A DNA stretch of 64,000 bases from positions 1,302,001-1,366,000 of the forward strand of contig NC_045130.1 of the NCBI RefSeq assembly GCF_007655135.1, given 5' to 3'. Each line of letters starts with the position of its first letter. The first letter of the stretch is position 1. The position numbers were made by a program, and so were the translations under genes. The notes below the pieces were generated by a model that did no database searches, was not told the DNA's origin, and saw only the letters and a list, made by a program, of their open reading frames with translations. Shown here in pieces: positions 46,589 to 58,732 of the stretch. This DNA is from Punica granatum. Its lineage: Eukaryota > Streptophyta > Magnoliopsida > Myrtales > Lythraceae.

Positions 46589-49500
46589 AAAAAGAGTTAA
46601 TCTATGACACGTCTCTTTCAGTGCCGATGATCGGTCAGAAATCTCTCTTCTGAAACGTCTAGCATCGGTAGGCCTGTCTTCTTATCTTATGTTTTTGGTA
46701 CCCCAAGACAAGTTGGCCCAGTAGTAATCAGTTTTAGCCGACAAATTTAGTAGGTAGACGGCGTGAGTATTACCATTTAAATTAGCTGGAAACTTTTAAG
46801 ATCAATACCTGGTGGAGTTCGAATGAACTTTGCTGTGGAACGTTGTGAACTGCACCGGCACAGTGATACCCCGATCCATCCTGCATTTTTCAAAGAAAAA
46901 GGGTGGTTCTATCACCCGAACAAGGAGAAAGGAATCATCTCGGATTGTACAGAATTTGATCTGTAATATGGTGATACTCACTTGAGGGAAAGGGAACCCC
47001 GGCCCTTGAGCAGGCGGCATCACAGGGCACCCCCATGCATCAGCATGCAGCTGACACGAACCAAAAAAAAAAAAAGGAGAAGTTATTGTTGGGGTAAAAA
47101 GAGAGAGAAGAATTTCAGTTCCCAGTAAAAGCACCATTTGCAACTGTGGTGCTGGTTAGAATTCGAGTAGGACCCATGACAGCCTTCATTCAGTATGACC
47201 GACACGGAGAAGAGGCACTTTATTTTCTTCAAGAAAGCATAGTGGGTGTATAACAATGTATAAACTCCTCCCAGAGATACATGTAAATTCTTACCCCAGG
47301 ATACGGCTTCCACTGCCAATTTTCAGCGGGTTGCCACGGGGGATAGCTCGGTGGACCCCAGAACTGCATGCCAGGTTGATGATTGCCTTGCACTCCCCAC
47401 ACAGGATACGCCAAATGATTAGAGTGATATGGAGGGAAGGCCATGATTGGCCTATGCGGATAGTAACTCCTCGGGACCATGTCTCTATGCTGTGGCCATC
47501 TCCGGTCATCTTCCTTGGGTAAGATGTGCCTTCGATTCATACGATATTTCTGCTCCAAAACAAGACACAGATTGTCTAGTCAGCATATACAAATGATGAG
47601 AAAAGGAAGCGAAAAACCTTTCGGGACCAACATGTGGTAAATCTTGTGTAAGTGACCAACAATCTTTCTTTATTGTTTCGGTTTTCTGGCTCGATGCACC
47701 TACTAGTATATATTAACAGGAAAAGGGAATGTTTCAGCCAAGACCTGGAGGTGACTTGCTACATTATGCCGTGTTAACCCTTGGACTTTCATGAGCTCAA
47801 GAATGCGAGATGGTATTGCTTGGTCTACTCCTAATTGCTCCACAGCCTGCACAAACTTCTTATGTAGTTCAGAGGTCCAATCCACCTGAAAAGGCATGGA
47901 AATTAAAATTATAAACATGGTGCAAGAACATCGAGCCATTTTCCCAATATATTTGAAGAAACTCACCTTCAGTTTTTTTCGGTTGACTTTCCCTGCAGAA
48001 GTTTGGAGACATGATGATTTGGCAGTATTATTAGCGCAATCATGAGAACCATGGGAATCGTCTTTAGCCTGTGCGAGGGGAGATATGCTGCTTTCACTCT
48101 TCGAGTTATTATCACCCGATTCGTCTTCCACTTTAACTGAAGCCTCTTTCACTGACCGATGTTCAGTTCTGTCAATCTTGGCAGTTAAGTTATTACAAGT
48201 AGTTTCGACAGATTTAGATTCTACATCTTGCTCCCCATTGCCTTTCTCGGTGGAGCAGTGAGTCTGTTCTTGGAGACAGTCTCCGTCGTCTATGAAAGGG
48301 GCCCCACGTTTCAATTGCGGGGTCGAAGGTTCGTGAACAGAGACATTCTCGGTATCAGCTGATGCAGCTTTCTTAACTTCTCCATTTTCTATCGGTAACT
48401 GCAGCATTGAAACCAAAGATTCTTTCACAGGTTTTAAGGACTCCGAAACGATGCCAACCCCTGCATTAAAAGCCTGCTCGAGGTTCATGAACTCAGAATT
48501 TTCATCTTGGCAGTGCACAAAACTCGGGCCATATTTGGTGCCATCAAATGGAAACAAACTAGAAAGGATGCTCATGGAAAAATCTAAAGCAGTTCCATTC
48601 TATTCCATTTACATTCGTACATACCAAACGTGACATTCCCATGACTTTGAGAACATGGAGAGAGCCAAACCTTATGAACCACGTGTTGCCAGATATTCCT
48701 GAGTTTGTTCTCACAGAGTGGTTTATGGAGGAACTCCACTGCTCCGAGCTGTAAATTTAGGGAAAAATAAAAATTGTATCAGTAAACACGAGAATGAACT
48801 TCTTTTCAATTCCTGAGAACACAAGAATAACAACCCGAGCATGTTAAGATATCTGGAGAATTTGAGATGTAAACACTATTCTTATTAAAATTAAAATGAT
48901 TTAAGAGTTCAGTCCAATATTTGAAACGATTGAGGGGACAGAAGTAGAACATACAGAAACGACGAATTGACACCACTAGCCTAGCACAGTAGATTAGAAA
49001 CTCACCGCTATGCACTTCATTGTTGTGTTGAGACAATGAACATCCGAAACCACTGCAACAGAAGATTTAATACACTTTTGAGATTCAGCGGTTTCAAAGA
49101 CAAAAAAGATAGTCCATGTTTATTAGAGATCTAGAAAGAATTCGAGCTTACTGATGGTTGGCAAGTCTCTAGCAGTTTCGAGAAACTTGAAGCTCTCGCT
49201 GCTATTGCTCGAACTCACCTGCAACCCGTGTTCGGGATTTCAGGCACATTTATGGTCAAAACAAGAAACTTCGAAGCAGCTTCTATCGACGTAAAAGAAA
49301 TCTCTAATTGTTCAGAATACCTCAACAATAGCAACGTGGAAGGTTTCACACTTATTTGCAACAGCTGACAGAGCCTCATTCTCATCGCAGAATATAGAAA
49401 CTGCATAAGAGAAAGAAATTACTCAATATACACGTAAACGTAAATATTAACCTTTTTTTCTTTTTCGGTGGAATATTAACCTTTTCCAGGACCACACAGT

Positions 49501-50059
49501 TAATGAAATTCGGTATTAGCTGGCGCAGTTAAAATGACGAGAAACGTCGTACTTGCATTAATCACATTTTTTTTTGCTTTCTAAACTAGGACATTTCCCA
49601 TTGGCAAGAGATAGTTTCGGCAAAGCTCCAACTGCTGCACCAAATTAAACCTCAAAAAAGGATGATAGTCCAGACCGATGGTTTGCTTTGTACTGATGAA
49701 ACTTTTCTTCGCGGCTTTAATGACACATCTATTTGCAGTAGGATTGAGCTTTTAGGAGGCCCGAATCACAACCCGAATGAAAAGGAAGACGAACAATCAT
49801 TCTCAAGCTGGAAAGTGCCATGGATCAACTTTGTCTAGGGCGTACGGTAAGGTTATTGGTTCAGGAACACAAAAAAAATTAGTGCAAAAAGAGAGCAATT
49901 CGTAGAAGTGAATATATGAATCCACGAACCCGTGTAGTCCATAGCCTCGAGTTTTGCCTTCAGCTCGGCAGCAGAAGTCGAGTCTCGGTCAAGGAGAAGG
50001 ACCCTGAGGCCCTTTGGAAAATCTTTCCATCCCTGGAGATCATTGGCGGTGCAAACCAT
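46281..50059 (-). CDS. APRR2: Two-component response regulator-like APRR2 (GARP factor)
   Basis: A nuclear transcription regulator; relatives in tomato, pepper and cucurbits affect chloroplast and pigment build-up in fruit. Eleven coding exons, in gene order: 50059-49930, 49400-49321, 49218-49152, 49052-49006, 48748-48671, 48473-47967, 47885-47745, 47549-47295, 47050-46982, 46880-46809 and 46445-46281. The frame stays open for 536 residues, about the Arabidopsis length (535). Residues 17-134 form a receiver-like domain. The phospho-acceptor Asp is replaced by Glu (HVAIVEV, E70), while the late Lys is kept (FLHKPL, K117), so it is a pseudo-receiver. A GARP/Myb DNA-binding domain spans about 300-353 ([20 protein letters not shown] ... 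SHLQKYR). The C-terminus is proline- and tryptophan-rich and ends with a [14 protein letters not shown] block. A leader with a GA repeat (50819-50847) suggests a 5' UTR exon upstream. Confidence 0.92.
46554..46593. repeat. Poly(C)-poly(A) homopolymer junction in APRR2 intron 10
   Basis: A run of about 25 C is followed directly by about 15 A. It lies in the short last intron of APRR2, so on the transcript it reads as poly(U)-poly(G) upstream of the last acceptor. The length is likely unstable. Confidence 0.8.
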
Positions 50060-50816
50060 AGCTGGTTATGCATTGTTTCTCAGGAAACAGACATAGTCTT
50101 TTAGATGCCAATCAAATCTTGTATTAAGCCCAAAATTCTGCACCCAGAAAAGGGAAAAACAAAAGGCTCGATTAAGGTTTCCATTACAAAAAATAATAGT
50201 TATAGGAACCGATCGTGGGATGAAAACTGTCATCTCCAAATAAAGCAAGGACGCTGCGCAGCATGCCATGAAAGATCTGAACAGAAGAAAACACATTTTT
50301 CTAGCAGAAAATGATTAGATCGTAAATCTAGCACCATAGACTGCAAACTCTTCAGCTTCAACTGATCGAAAGATGAAAAAACAGATGACCCCCCGTGAAC
50401 ACGACTAATATCTCTGAAAAAAAAATATAGATCTTTACAAAGAAGCAAAGATCTTGAAAGATATGGGACATGCCCCCAGGCAGCTAATAGACAAAACACG
50501 ACGTTAATCCAAGTAGTTTTTGGATTCATTACACTGCACAGGAACGACTCGCGACCACTTAGCTCCAGTGCAAAGAGATCACCAGCTCATCAAGAAATGG
50601 GCATGAGGGAAGAAGAGAAGAATAGACTCAGCAGAACACGGAACCAGCATAAATAGGCCATAACATGGAGAGCTGGGTGTTCGAGAAAATGGTCAATCCC
50701 ACCACCTTCGGTGAACTGCGACCCAGTTAGTCCCCCCCACTGAAGAAACAAAAGTCTCGGCTTTTGTTTTGGTGCTATTCTTCCTGGGAGTCTGAAGGAA
50801 GCAGAAACAATGTGGC

Positions 50817-50850
<34 letters not shown>

Positions 50851-51180
50851 AGTATTTCTCTCCTGTTTTATTTTTACAGAGGAATGGCTGAATGGAGTAA
50901 AGAAATGGAGGGGGAGATATGGGGGGGGGGGGATGAGTTTTCTTCTCCCTTTCAAGTGCGGTCTGAGGACTTTACTGTTCCGTTGCTGTCAGTTTGCTTC
51001 CTTGCTCCCTTCGTGGCCTCTGGATATTCCCAAAAGGCCCCTTCCTTTAAAACAACCCCCCCCCCCCCCCCGTCATCTCTCTCATCAACCTTTCTTTTTG
51101 TTTTTTTATTCTCACAGTAATAATAATATAATAATATACCCTTTTAGTATTTTAGGTGAATATTCCTAAACTGCCCCTTC
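50060..51180 (-). promoter_or_regulatory. APRR2 leader and upstream region
   Basis: The minus-strand region contains a GA/CT microsatellite (50819-50847), a G run (50921-50932) and a C run (about 51056-51071), all common in plant leaders and promoters. A leader intron probably separates the ATG at 50059 from a 5' UTR exon near 50500-50900. I could not fix its ends. Confidence 0.4.
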
Positions 51181-54100
51181 AAAAAAGAATGAACCTAACA
51201 AAAAAAATAAAATAAAAGTAAGTTGGTCTCGAAAACTAAAAGAAAATAATAATAATAATAATAATAAGTTGGTAATTCAATATGATGATATGTTCTTCCG
51301 GGCAAACCGAACGTATGCCAGAAGGAAAAATCCACAATCTTGATCAGGATCTTGGAGTAATGTAACGATGAAAATTTAATAAAAGTGTAATAATATATTT
51401 ACTAATATTATGTTTAAAATATTTTTACATTGACAAAAATTGAGAAATATTCTTAATAAGTGATAACTCATGCTCGATAAATTCTTAATCTAAATCTTCC
51501 TTTCCTAAGAATTTTTAATATAAATCAGGTATATAAAATTTCATCCGAATTTGAAATAAAACATCATATATGTATAATAAGTTGCTCCTACAATTAGAAA
51601 TATATAAACTCACATTTGCAACAACAAATCAGTAAAATCTTCAAACGAGCTTTGATGATAATACAGTAATAAAAATAAGTAAAATTAGAAAAATAAATAA
51701 ATTGAAAAATAGAGTAATTCAAACAAAGATTTTGCACTCAACAAAGTCCCCTTTTCCTTTTGTCTTTGGACAAATAGATTATTGTGGACTGCCCTTTCCA
51801 AGCTTTCTTTGCTTTATATTTTATGCTGACATTATTTATTTCACTATTAGGTTATGATTGTCCATTTAAATACACTCATTGCTTTTCGTTCCGACATATA
51901 ATTGTCACCTTTTTTCCTACTCCTATTGACCATGAGTTCAATGTGAGTAATGCCACATAGTTCCAACCAAAATGCATTAACGAAACCTCGATTTCGGTTA
52001 TTCGTATAAAAAAAGTTATGTCGTGGCTCGGTACACTATTCCGAAAAATAATGGCATATTTCTATTATGTCAATAAATAAGAATTAATAATGAGTCAGTT
52101 TGGGAAACACTAATAAAAAAAAAGACTATAAAAATTGCGACAGGGCAAAAACTGTTAATTCAAGACCGTTTAACCATGCTGAAGAGATTTATTTAATGGG
52201 AAATGGCAGTTTGGTTAGTTACTACTTAATTATTTTATATCAAAAGCTAAAGTAATCGAGATTGAAGTATCATCAACTAAAACTTAGTCCCAATTTTTTT
52301 ATTCACCAAGGGAACGCGCATGCTTCGTAATTGGTTTACGTGGCCCTCCTATGAATCAGAAGTTTCTCTTACGATAAAACCGATAAAGGGACAAATTTAA
52401 TAAGTTTTGTCCATATATTATAATATAATATAATATAATAAATTAGCCAATTCTGCTGCGCCAATTTTGTCAATGACATAGAGGACGGTCGTTCATCAAA
52501 AAAAGACACAGAGGACTGTCCTCTCTATCGCGGAGAATATATATATATATACATATTTATTTATTTATTAGTATTGAAATCTTCATTTAATTAGAACCTA
52601 AGTGATATAACAGAAATATGTCATTATCTTCTAGTTTCTGTGGGCGTATCATGTTCATTGGATACCGGATGGAAGAAACTCGAGAATCTTCGGAAGGGTT
52701 AGCTTGCCAACAAAACCTTTGCTTACAACAGCATTGGCGAACCGCCTCGTCTACGATCGAAAAATATTCGATATGCACGGGTAGCAGATTTTACGATGTT
52801 TAGCATCCAACGATGACCTCGTCACCTTTGATCGAGGCGAATGATGTTGGGCCATGAGCTACGACCCTAGATCCCATGGTGGCTCGGTGATGGTTTGGAT
52901 CCTTTTTTGATGTAGTTGGGTAAATTATGATAAGGGATACATATAATACTACGATACACATAAAAAAGCAAAGGAATGACGAGTCATATCAAAGGTTGGG
53001 ATCAGATCATTAGTGGGTTAGAACTTTTACTAGTTGCCAAAAGAGTCACGAACCACTTGTGACGGTCTTTTTGTTGTTCCACAACGACCTCAATTCTTTC
53101 TCCTATCTACATTCACCACCACATACTTTTTTTTATTAACTCAACCCCGAAATTCGTAGAATTAATTCGAATTATATTGCGCTAGAGTCACCCTTTTTTT
53201 TATTTATACGAGTCCAAATAGAAGACTGGTAGGAAAAGTTACCAAATCGGCAGTAAAATCACCAACCAAGCACGTATAATTATATGTATATAGACATTAT
53301 GAAAGTCTTTACATATATATAACTTGATGTGATGTGGTGTGGTGTCGATCTCAAAGGGCCCATAGCCTGTCCAGTGAAATTGGTGAATGTGTTGTTGGAC
53401 TTGTTGGGGGCATTACATGTAAGCCTACAGCATACGGCCACCTCCCAAATAATCGACTCGATTCATCCCCCGCTAAAGACTTCTCGAGAACTTAATCGAA
53501 CGAACGTATGTAAATCAACAACATCACGTTTCATAATATTTGTATAATGTAAAATGAATTCTAGCTATGAGGTGCACTCGGTCCTATAGCACTCATATAT
53601 AAAAATTCGATCAACCGGTGCATTTTCATTCTTGTCCAAGAAAAAAAAAAGGATTAATTATTATGTAGTGCTATATCGATATCAAAATTGTTCTTTTCTT
53701 TTTTTTGTACTAGGGATAAGAGACGATCGATGTTCGGTATTTTTAGGGTTGTTATTATTTATTTATATCAATGGACCGCCATTGACGTGAACCATTGTTG
53801 CAAATTATATTAAAAATAATTCATTCCATATATGAATAAAACTAAATGATGGCAGTCATAACAAAAGCAAGGCAGCAAGCATGCAAGAGATCCTATCCTT
53901 TCCATTTCCCACTGGGACAGTTTACAGATAATTAGATAATGATATGACCTTCTTCTGGGCCACGGACCTCTCATGAGGGACAGACACATACATTAATTTC
54001 AAACATCTCATCTTTAGTTTTGCTGCTGCAGCCCGCATAAAAGTTATACCTTCGTGCCGCGGTGTCATGGAAGGATAAAGGATTAATTTACTCAATCGTA

Positions 54101-54959
54101 TACAGATACTTTGCCCGATATCGACCAGAAAAAATTATGACCATCTGTAAATATGAACAAATCATGGCATGATTAGCCATTTGAGCGGGGAACATGAAAT
54201 GCGGGGAGGAATCCCACGAGATCATGAACTCGTCGGTTTAGAGATCCCTTGTCTCCTCCACTTTTTGTTATTATTGTTTTTATTTTTAAATAATGACAAA
54301 AAAAAATACTTCATTTTAGGAATGCAATTTCATTTTTTCTATTTTTTGTTTCTCTTTGTCTTTTTCTATTTTTCCTCCTTATCCTGATAAGAGAGGTTTA
54401 CAATGAGCGCTCAAACCGGAAAATTACACGCCAACATCAATCTTAGTCTAAAAGCTCTAATTATTATTGCATTATCAGTCAAATGATTGATCTTTTTTTC
54501 ATCAGTATAATTGGTTCCCATTAATCCACGCCTTTTTGGGGGTCTCCTTTCGGTGAATTTTCTCTCAAATGCTTTAATAGCCACAAGATTTGTCATGGCA
54601 CGGTCGTTCAATTCGATGATTAAGGATCTCACATGGTAGCAATCCTCGATCTAGATCTACCATAAAGTGAAATACATGGAAATCTGACTAGACGTCGGGT
54701 TTCAATAGCCATCTCGATTGAGTATCCATCAAAGACTTTTTCGTTACGAAATGTGCAGAGAGAGAGCCAAATAAACAGATGTTTCCGATAATGTAAATCT
54801 TGCAAGATTGTAATCAAACTAGAGAGGTTAACGTTGCAGGTCCTGTGCCCTGGATCGTATCCGAGGTAGGGAACAGCATATTCTGCATCAGGGGCAAGCA
54901 CGGATCAATTATACCCCGCATTACGGATATGTTTTATGTCGCATTGGATGTTACGGAGC
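51181..54959. other. Gene-free AT-rich spacer
   Basis: No gene is supported. Short frames at 52587-52803 (both strands), 54411-54632 and 54629-54901 have no recognised domain. An ATT/AAT simple repeat lies near 51248-51268 and a TATAA-type repeat near 52420-52442. Confidence 0.45.
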
Positions 54960-57053
54960 TTCTAACATTCAGCGGCTGATCCATCAGTCACTTTTGTCAT
55001 TTTTTGTTATCCGAAAACATTGAACTAAAATGGAAAGAGTCTTTGCACTTTAGTTCAACTCTATTTCACACGATATAGATCCTTTAATACGAAACTTTTA
55101 AACTAAAGTGCGAAACTATTGAGTTAAAGTGCTAACATTATTTGATTCTTTTTCAGTACATAACTAATTTGAATCCTTAGATCACCCTCAATTTAATTTG
55201 AATCGTTGATTTTTATAAGTTTTAAAATTTCAAAAACACCCCTCGAAAATCACGATCCGATCCCATTGTTATATAAAATGTGATTTTTGTCCACTATTCT
55301 TTCCGTCAGTCTTCAATCTCATCACAAATCCGAATAGATGACGTGGATTCCTATTATTGTGTAGCCCTTTAACCGATATGATCCGACCTTGGTGCATCTT
55401 TACACCTTCCGTCAAGCCGCTCGTCATCACGATCAGAAGGGGTTCCAAAAGGAGCCGATCCAAGTCCCATGGAAAATAAATATATGAATAATGTACGTCC
55501 ACATTGCCAAAGAGTTTCATCATGAAACTGAAAGGTACAACGAGGTCGAGTTCAACAGGGTAAAGTATCCAAGTTCAGATGCTGACAGCCTGCGATGGTC
55601 TTGCTCGTGGCAGGACAGGACTTCACCCATTGACCCTTTGTGTGAAAGCTTTGCAAGGCAATCTAAACTTCTGTTCGTGGCAGTAGATAGACATTGTTGT
55701 GTGTGTTCAATATCACTTTTTGGCGCCGCTCTCTCAGTAAACCCACCAGAGTGTCAACTTTGCCTGCCATCTACTGCTATCCAATTCTGATGACGATCTA
55801 ATCAAAGAATTCTGTCTGCCCAGTGTAAGTATGAACACAAATTTTTTAATGACCGCTGCACTATGACGCGGCACAACACCCTCCGATAAATACACAGTTT
55901 GGAATATATATATATATATATATATATATGCGAGACGAACATGGAACATGGTCTTTAGATGTGCGGCTAAATGAAAGCGAGAGAGAGAGGCATAGAGATT
56001 ACAAGAATTTGAGGAAGGCCTTCGTGTGAGCTTCGCTGGTCAGCTCGCTGAAAGAATGACGCTTCGTAATGGCTATCGTTCTATGGGATTCAAATCTCAA
56101 CTAGTTCAGGGACCCTAATCCTTTGTTGTTAATAGATGGAATCTTCAATCTGGACCATGCTAAACTTGAGTAAGATTTGAAATCATAAATTTTTTAGGTG
56201 CATCCATCGATGACGGGGCACTTCCTTTTGGTCCATGTGCGAGAGCTAATTTATAACACTATTGAAAATTTGTAGGATGAAAATAGGAAAGTAAAGAATG
56301 AAAATACTTAAAAGTTGAACAATCCATATTAAACGAGGGAGATCTAAGGGCTCATAATAGTTTTGTACGATGTGAAAAAACTAAAATTATACGGTGTATA
56401 ATTTGGGAACAATTTTTGCACAATAACCCTTTCACTTAGTACCAAATAATTAGTGGACGGAAATGGTTTTGCACTTCAGTTCAAATGTTTTAATTTCATT
56501 TAGGACTTGCACTGCACAGCTATATTTTGGTCAAACATAGCATAGATGGTTTCATCTCCTTTTGCACTTCAGTTCAAACTATTAATCATTCAATTTAATT
56601 TTTAATATTAAATTTTCTCTAACTATTTATTACTTTTTCCACAATTCAACAACACAATCATTACTTTCTCTCGACTATTCATTACTTTTTCACGATTTTT
56701 CTCATAATTCAACAATACAATCATTATAAATCAATTAAAATCAAAACTCAACTCAACTCAATTCTAAATCCAAACGCACATTGTGCGAAATGTTTTTGCA
56801 CTTTAGCTCAATAGTTTCGCACATTACTTCAACTGTTTTGTACTAAAGGGATTATTGCGCGAAAAATTTTCGCACTTTAATCAAGAGTTCTACACTAGAA
56901 TTTAGATGTTTCATACTAAAGGGATTTTCGTTGTACGAAAAAGTTGAATTAAAATGCAAGAACTTTTCGTATTTTAGTTCAATGTTTTCGCACAACAAAA
57001 AAAAAAAAAAAGAAGACAAAAATGGTTTAAGGATCAGCCACTGCATGTTAGAA
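54960..57053. mobile_element. 2.1-kb terminal-inverted-repeat element
   Basis: The left end TTCTAACATTCAGCGGCTGA and the right end (ending CAGCCACTGCATGTTAGAA) are inverted, and so are inner blocks. CGAAAACATTGAACTAAAAT (about 55012) matches the complement ATTTTAGTTCAATGTTTTCG (about 56972-56991), so the arms exceed 100 bp with divergence. CACTTTAGTTCAA-type words recur in both flanks. I saw no transposase and no clear target duplication. The middle has two open frames (55491-55790 on +, 55269-55523 on -) that could be captured host sequence. A family B MITE (about 56580-56780) and a copied 61-bp segment are nested inside. Confidence 0.6.
56467..56578. repeat. Insertion with 19-bp direct repeats carrying a copied 61-bp segment
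   Basis: TTTTGCACTTCAGTTCAAA occurs at 56467-56485 and 56560-56578. Between and overlapping them, 56504-56564 is a perfect 61-bp copy of 58040-58100 (starts GACTTGCACTGCACAGC, ends TCATCTCCTTTTG). Confidence 0.85.
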
Positions 57054-58732
57054 ATTTCCCGGGGATTATAGATCACTGGAAGCTTATCTTTTATTGTTAG
57101 GTACTACCAAAGCTTTCCGTGCACAAGCCAGCCCACAGTTTTTCAGACTTCAATTCATTGCACAGTGTCACTGGTGGATCTGGAAAGACGTTTATCTATC
57201 AGTCTAATGACTTTTCAGACTTCAAAATGTGCCTAACTTTGGCAATTGCTGCTCTGCTCTCTCACTTCATTCGCGATTCATAAATCAAATCTTCGCTCAG
57301 CTAACTTCGACCCTTCATTACATATCCCTTTATAAATAAATAAATAAATTAATTAATTAATTAATGCGCGTGCCAGGGAGCCGCCCACTCCACGCGCAAG
57401 AGTATGGGCCGATTGTCTAGAGAACTACACCGAACGGAAGAGAACCCCAAGATCGATCAGAGGATCCTGACTTATTCGGTACCAAATGTGAAGTTGTAGC
57501 TAGGTTGGAAGGGGATGGGGAGAGAGGACAGGAGAATCAGATCATTGATGAGTAGGGCTCCATGGGCTGAGCTTAATTTTGGACTCACAAACTGCACAAG
57601 GGACGGAATCAGACCTATCAACAAACAAGAAATAATACTCCGTACCCCGTAGTACCTAAGCATTGAAAAGTAGTTGGTTGGTAAAAGAAAATATATGCCG
57701 GCGAACATTTTCATACATTCAGATCGGTAAAAGAACATCGACTACAATCAAAGCAAGCACCACAATGATACTCTCTAATCTCGCTACTCTTTGTATGCTA
57801 AGTTATAATCACAGCAGTTGACTGTTGCAGCAGTTCATATGACAGTTGATTATGATGGAAAATGAATAATATTCAATGCCGTATTGACTTGACGTGCATG
57901 AGCTGTTTTTTTGTAAAATCTAGGCCAGCAACTTCCCAGTGAACAGTCAGTCTCCAAGAGTGATAATGCAAGGAGGGCCTCAATGCGGTGGTCGGCCACT
58001 ATATAGAAAGGAATGGCCCAACAGATCTAAAGGGAAGATGACTTGCACTGCACAGCTATATTTTGGTCAAACATAGCATAGATGGTTTCATCTCCTTTTG
58101 TTTCAAGTAATAAAAGCCAATAATAGAGATCAGAGGGCCAATTGCCCACTGATTTTCAAGAACCACTGATCAACTTCAACGAGCTTTAAATTCAAACAGG
58201 GAGAAAAATAATTCTCAAGAATGAAGACAAACCTGTTTGCCGTTTGATGCTTGGAGCTCTGTGGAAACAGGATGGAGATACAAACAGGGACGAATAAGAG
58301 AGAGAGTGAAAACCTATACCAGCATTATCAACTTTAGAATCGGTTGTGAGCAGATTGTAGAGCATAGGTCTCAGCTTCGAATTCTTGCTGTTGGTAAATA
58401 ACCGAACTTCCTCTTAAATTCCTTCCTCGTACCCTTAAGTGTCATTGTCTAGGCTTGACTCGAATGAGCAAAATATAAGAGATATTCAATGCATACATAA
58501 GAAAACTGGTGGATGAAGAAAATTATACAGGAGAAGATGTGACTTGAAAACACCAGCTGTTTGCTCTTGCTGATCCTTTGAACACGCCATACATCCGATA
58601 GTACCTCAGAGACCACTCTCAAAAGTTACACATCGAGCTGAATCTGCATAGCACAACGCTTCCAAAAGGCTTGGATCCTCTGCAGTGGGTCATGATTGAA
58701 TTGATGCGTAAGCTTCTAGTGCTTCCTCCCCA
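57054..58732. other. Spacer and 3' flank of the MAN1-like gene
   Basis: No gene is supported. A TTAA simple repeat lies near 57333-57364. The 61-bp segment also found at 56504-56564 is at 58040-58100. The last few hundred bases before 58733 are probably 3' UTR of the minus-strand gene. Confidence 0.45.

Noticed and set aside
47083..47522. Overlapping frames on both strands in APRR2 exon 8 and its flanks
   Set aside because: Only the minus-strand frame joining KYRMNRR to the GARP domain is family-consistent; the others are shadows or intron read-through.
55491..55790. 99-codon plus-strand frame as a stand-alone gene
   Set aside because: It lies inside a terminal-inverted-repeat element, with no recognisable domain or promoter; at most it is captured sequence.
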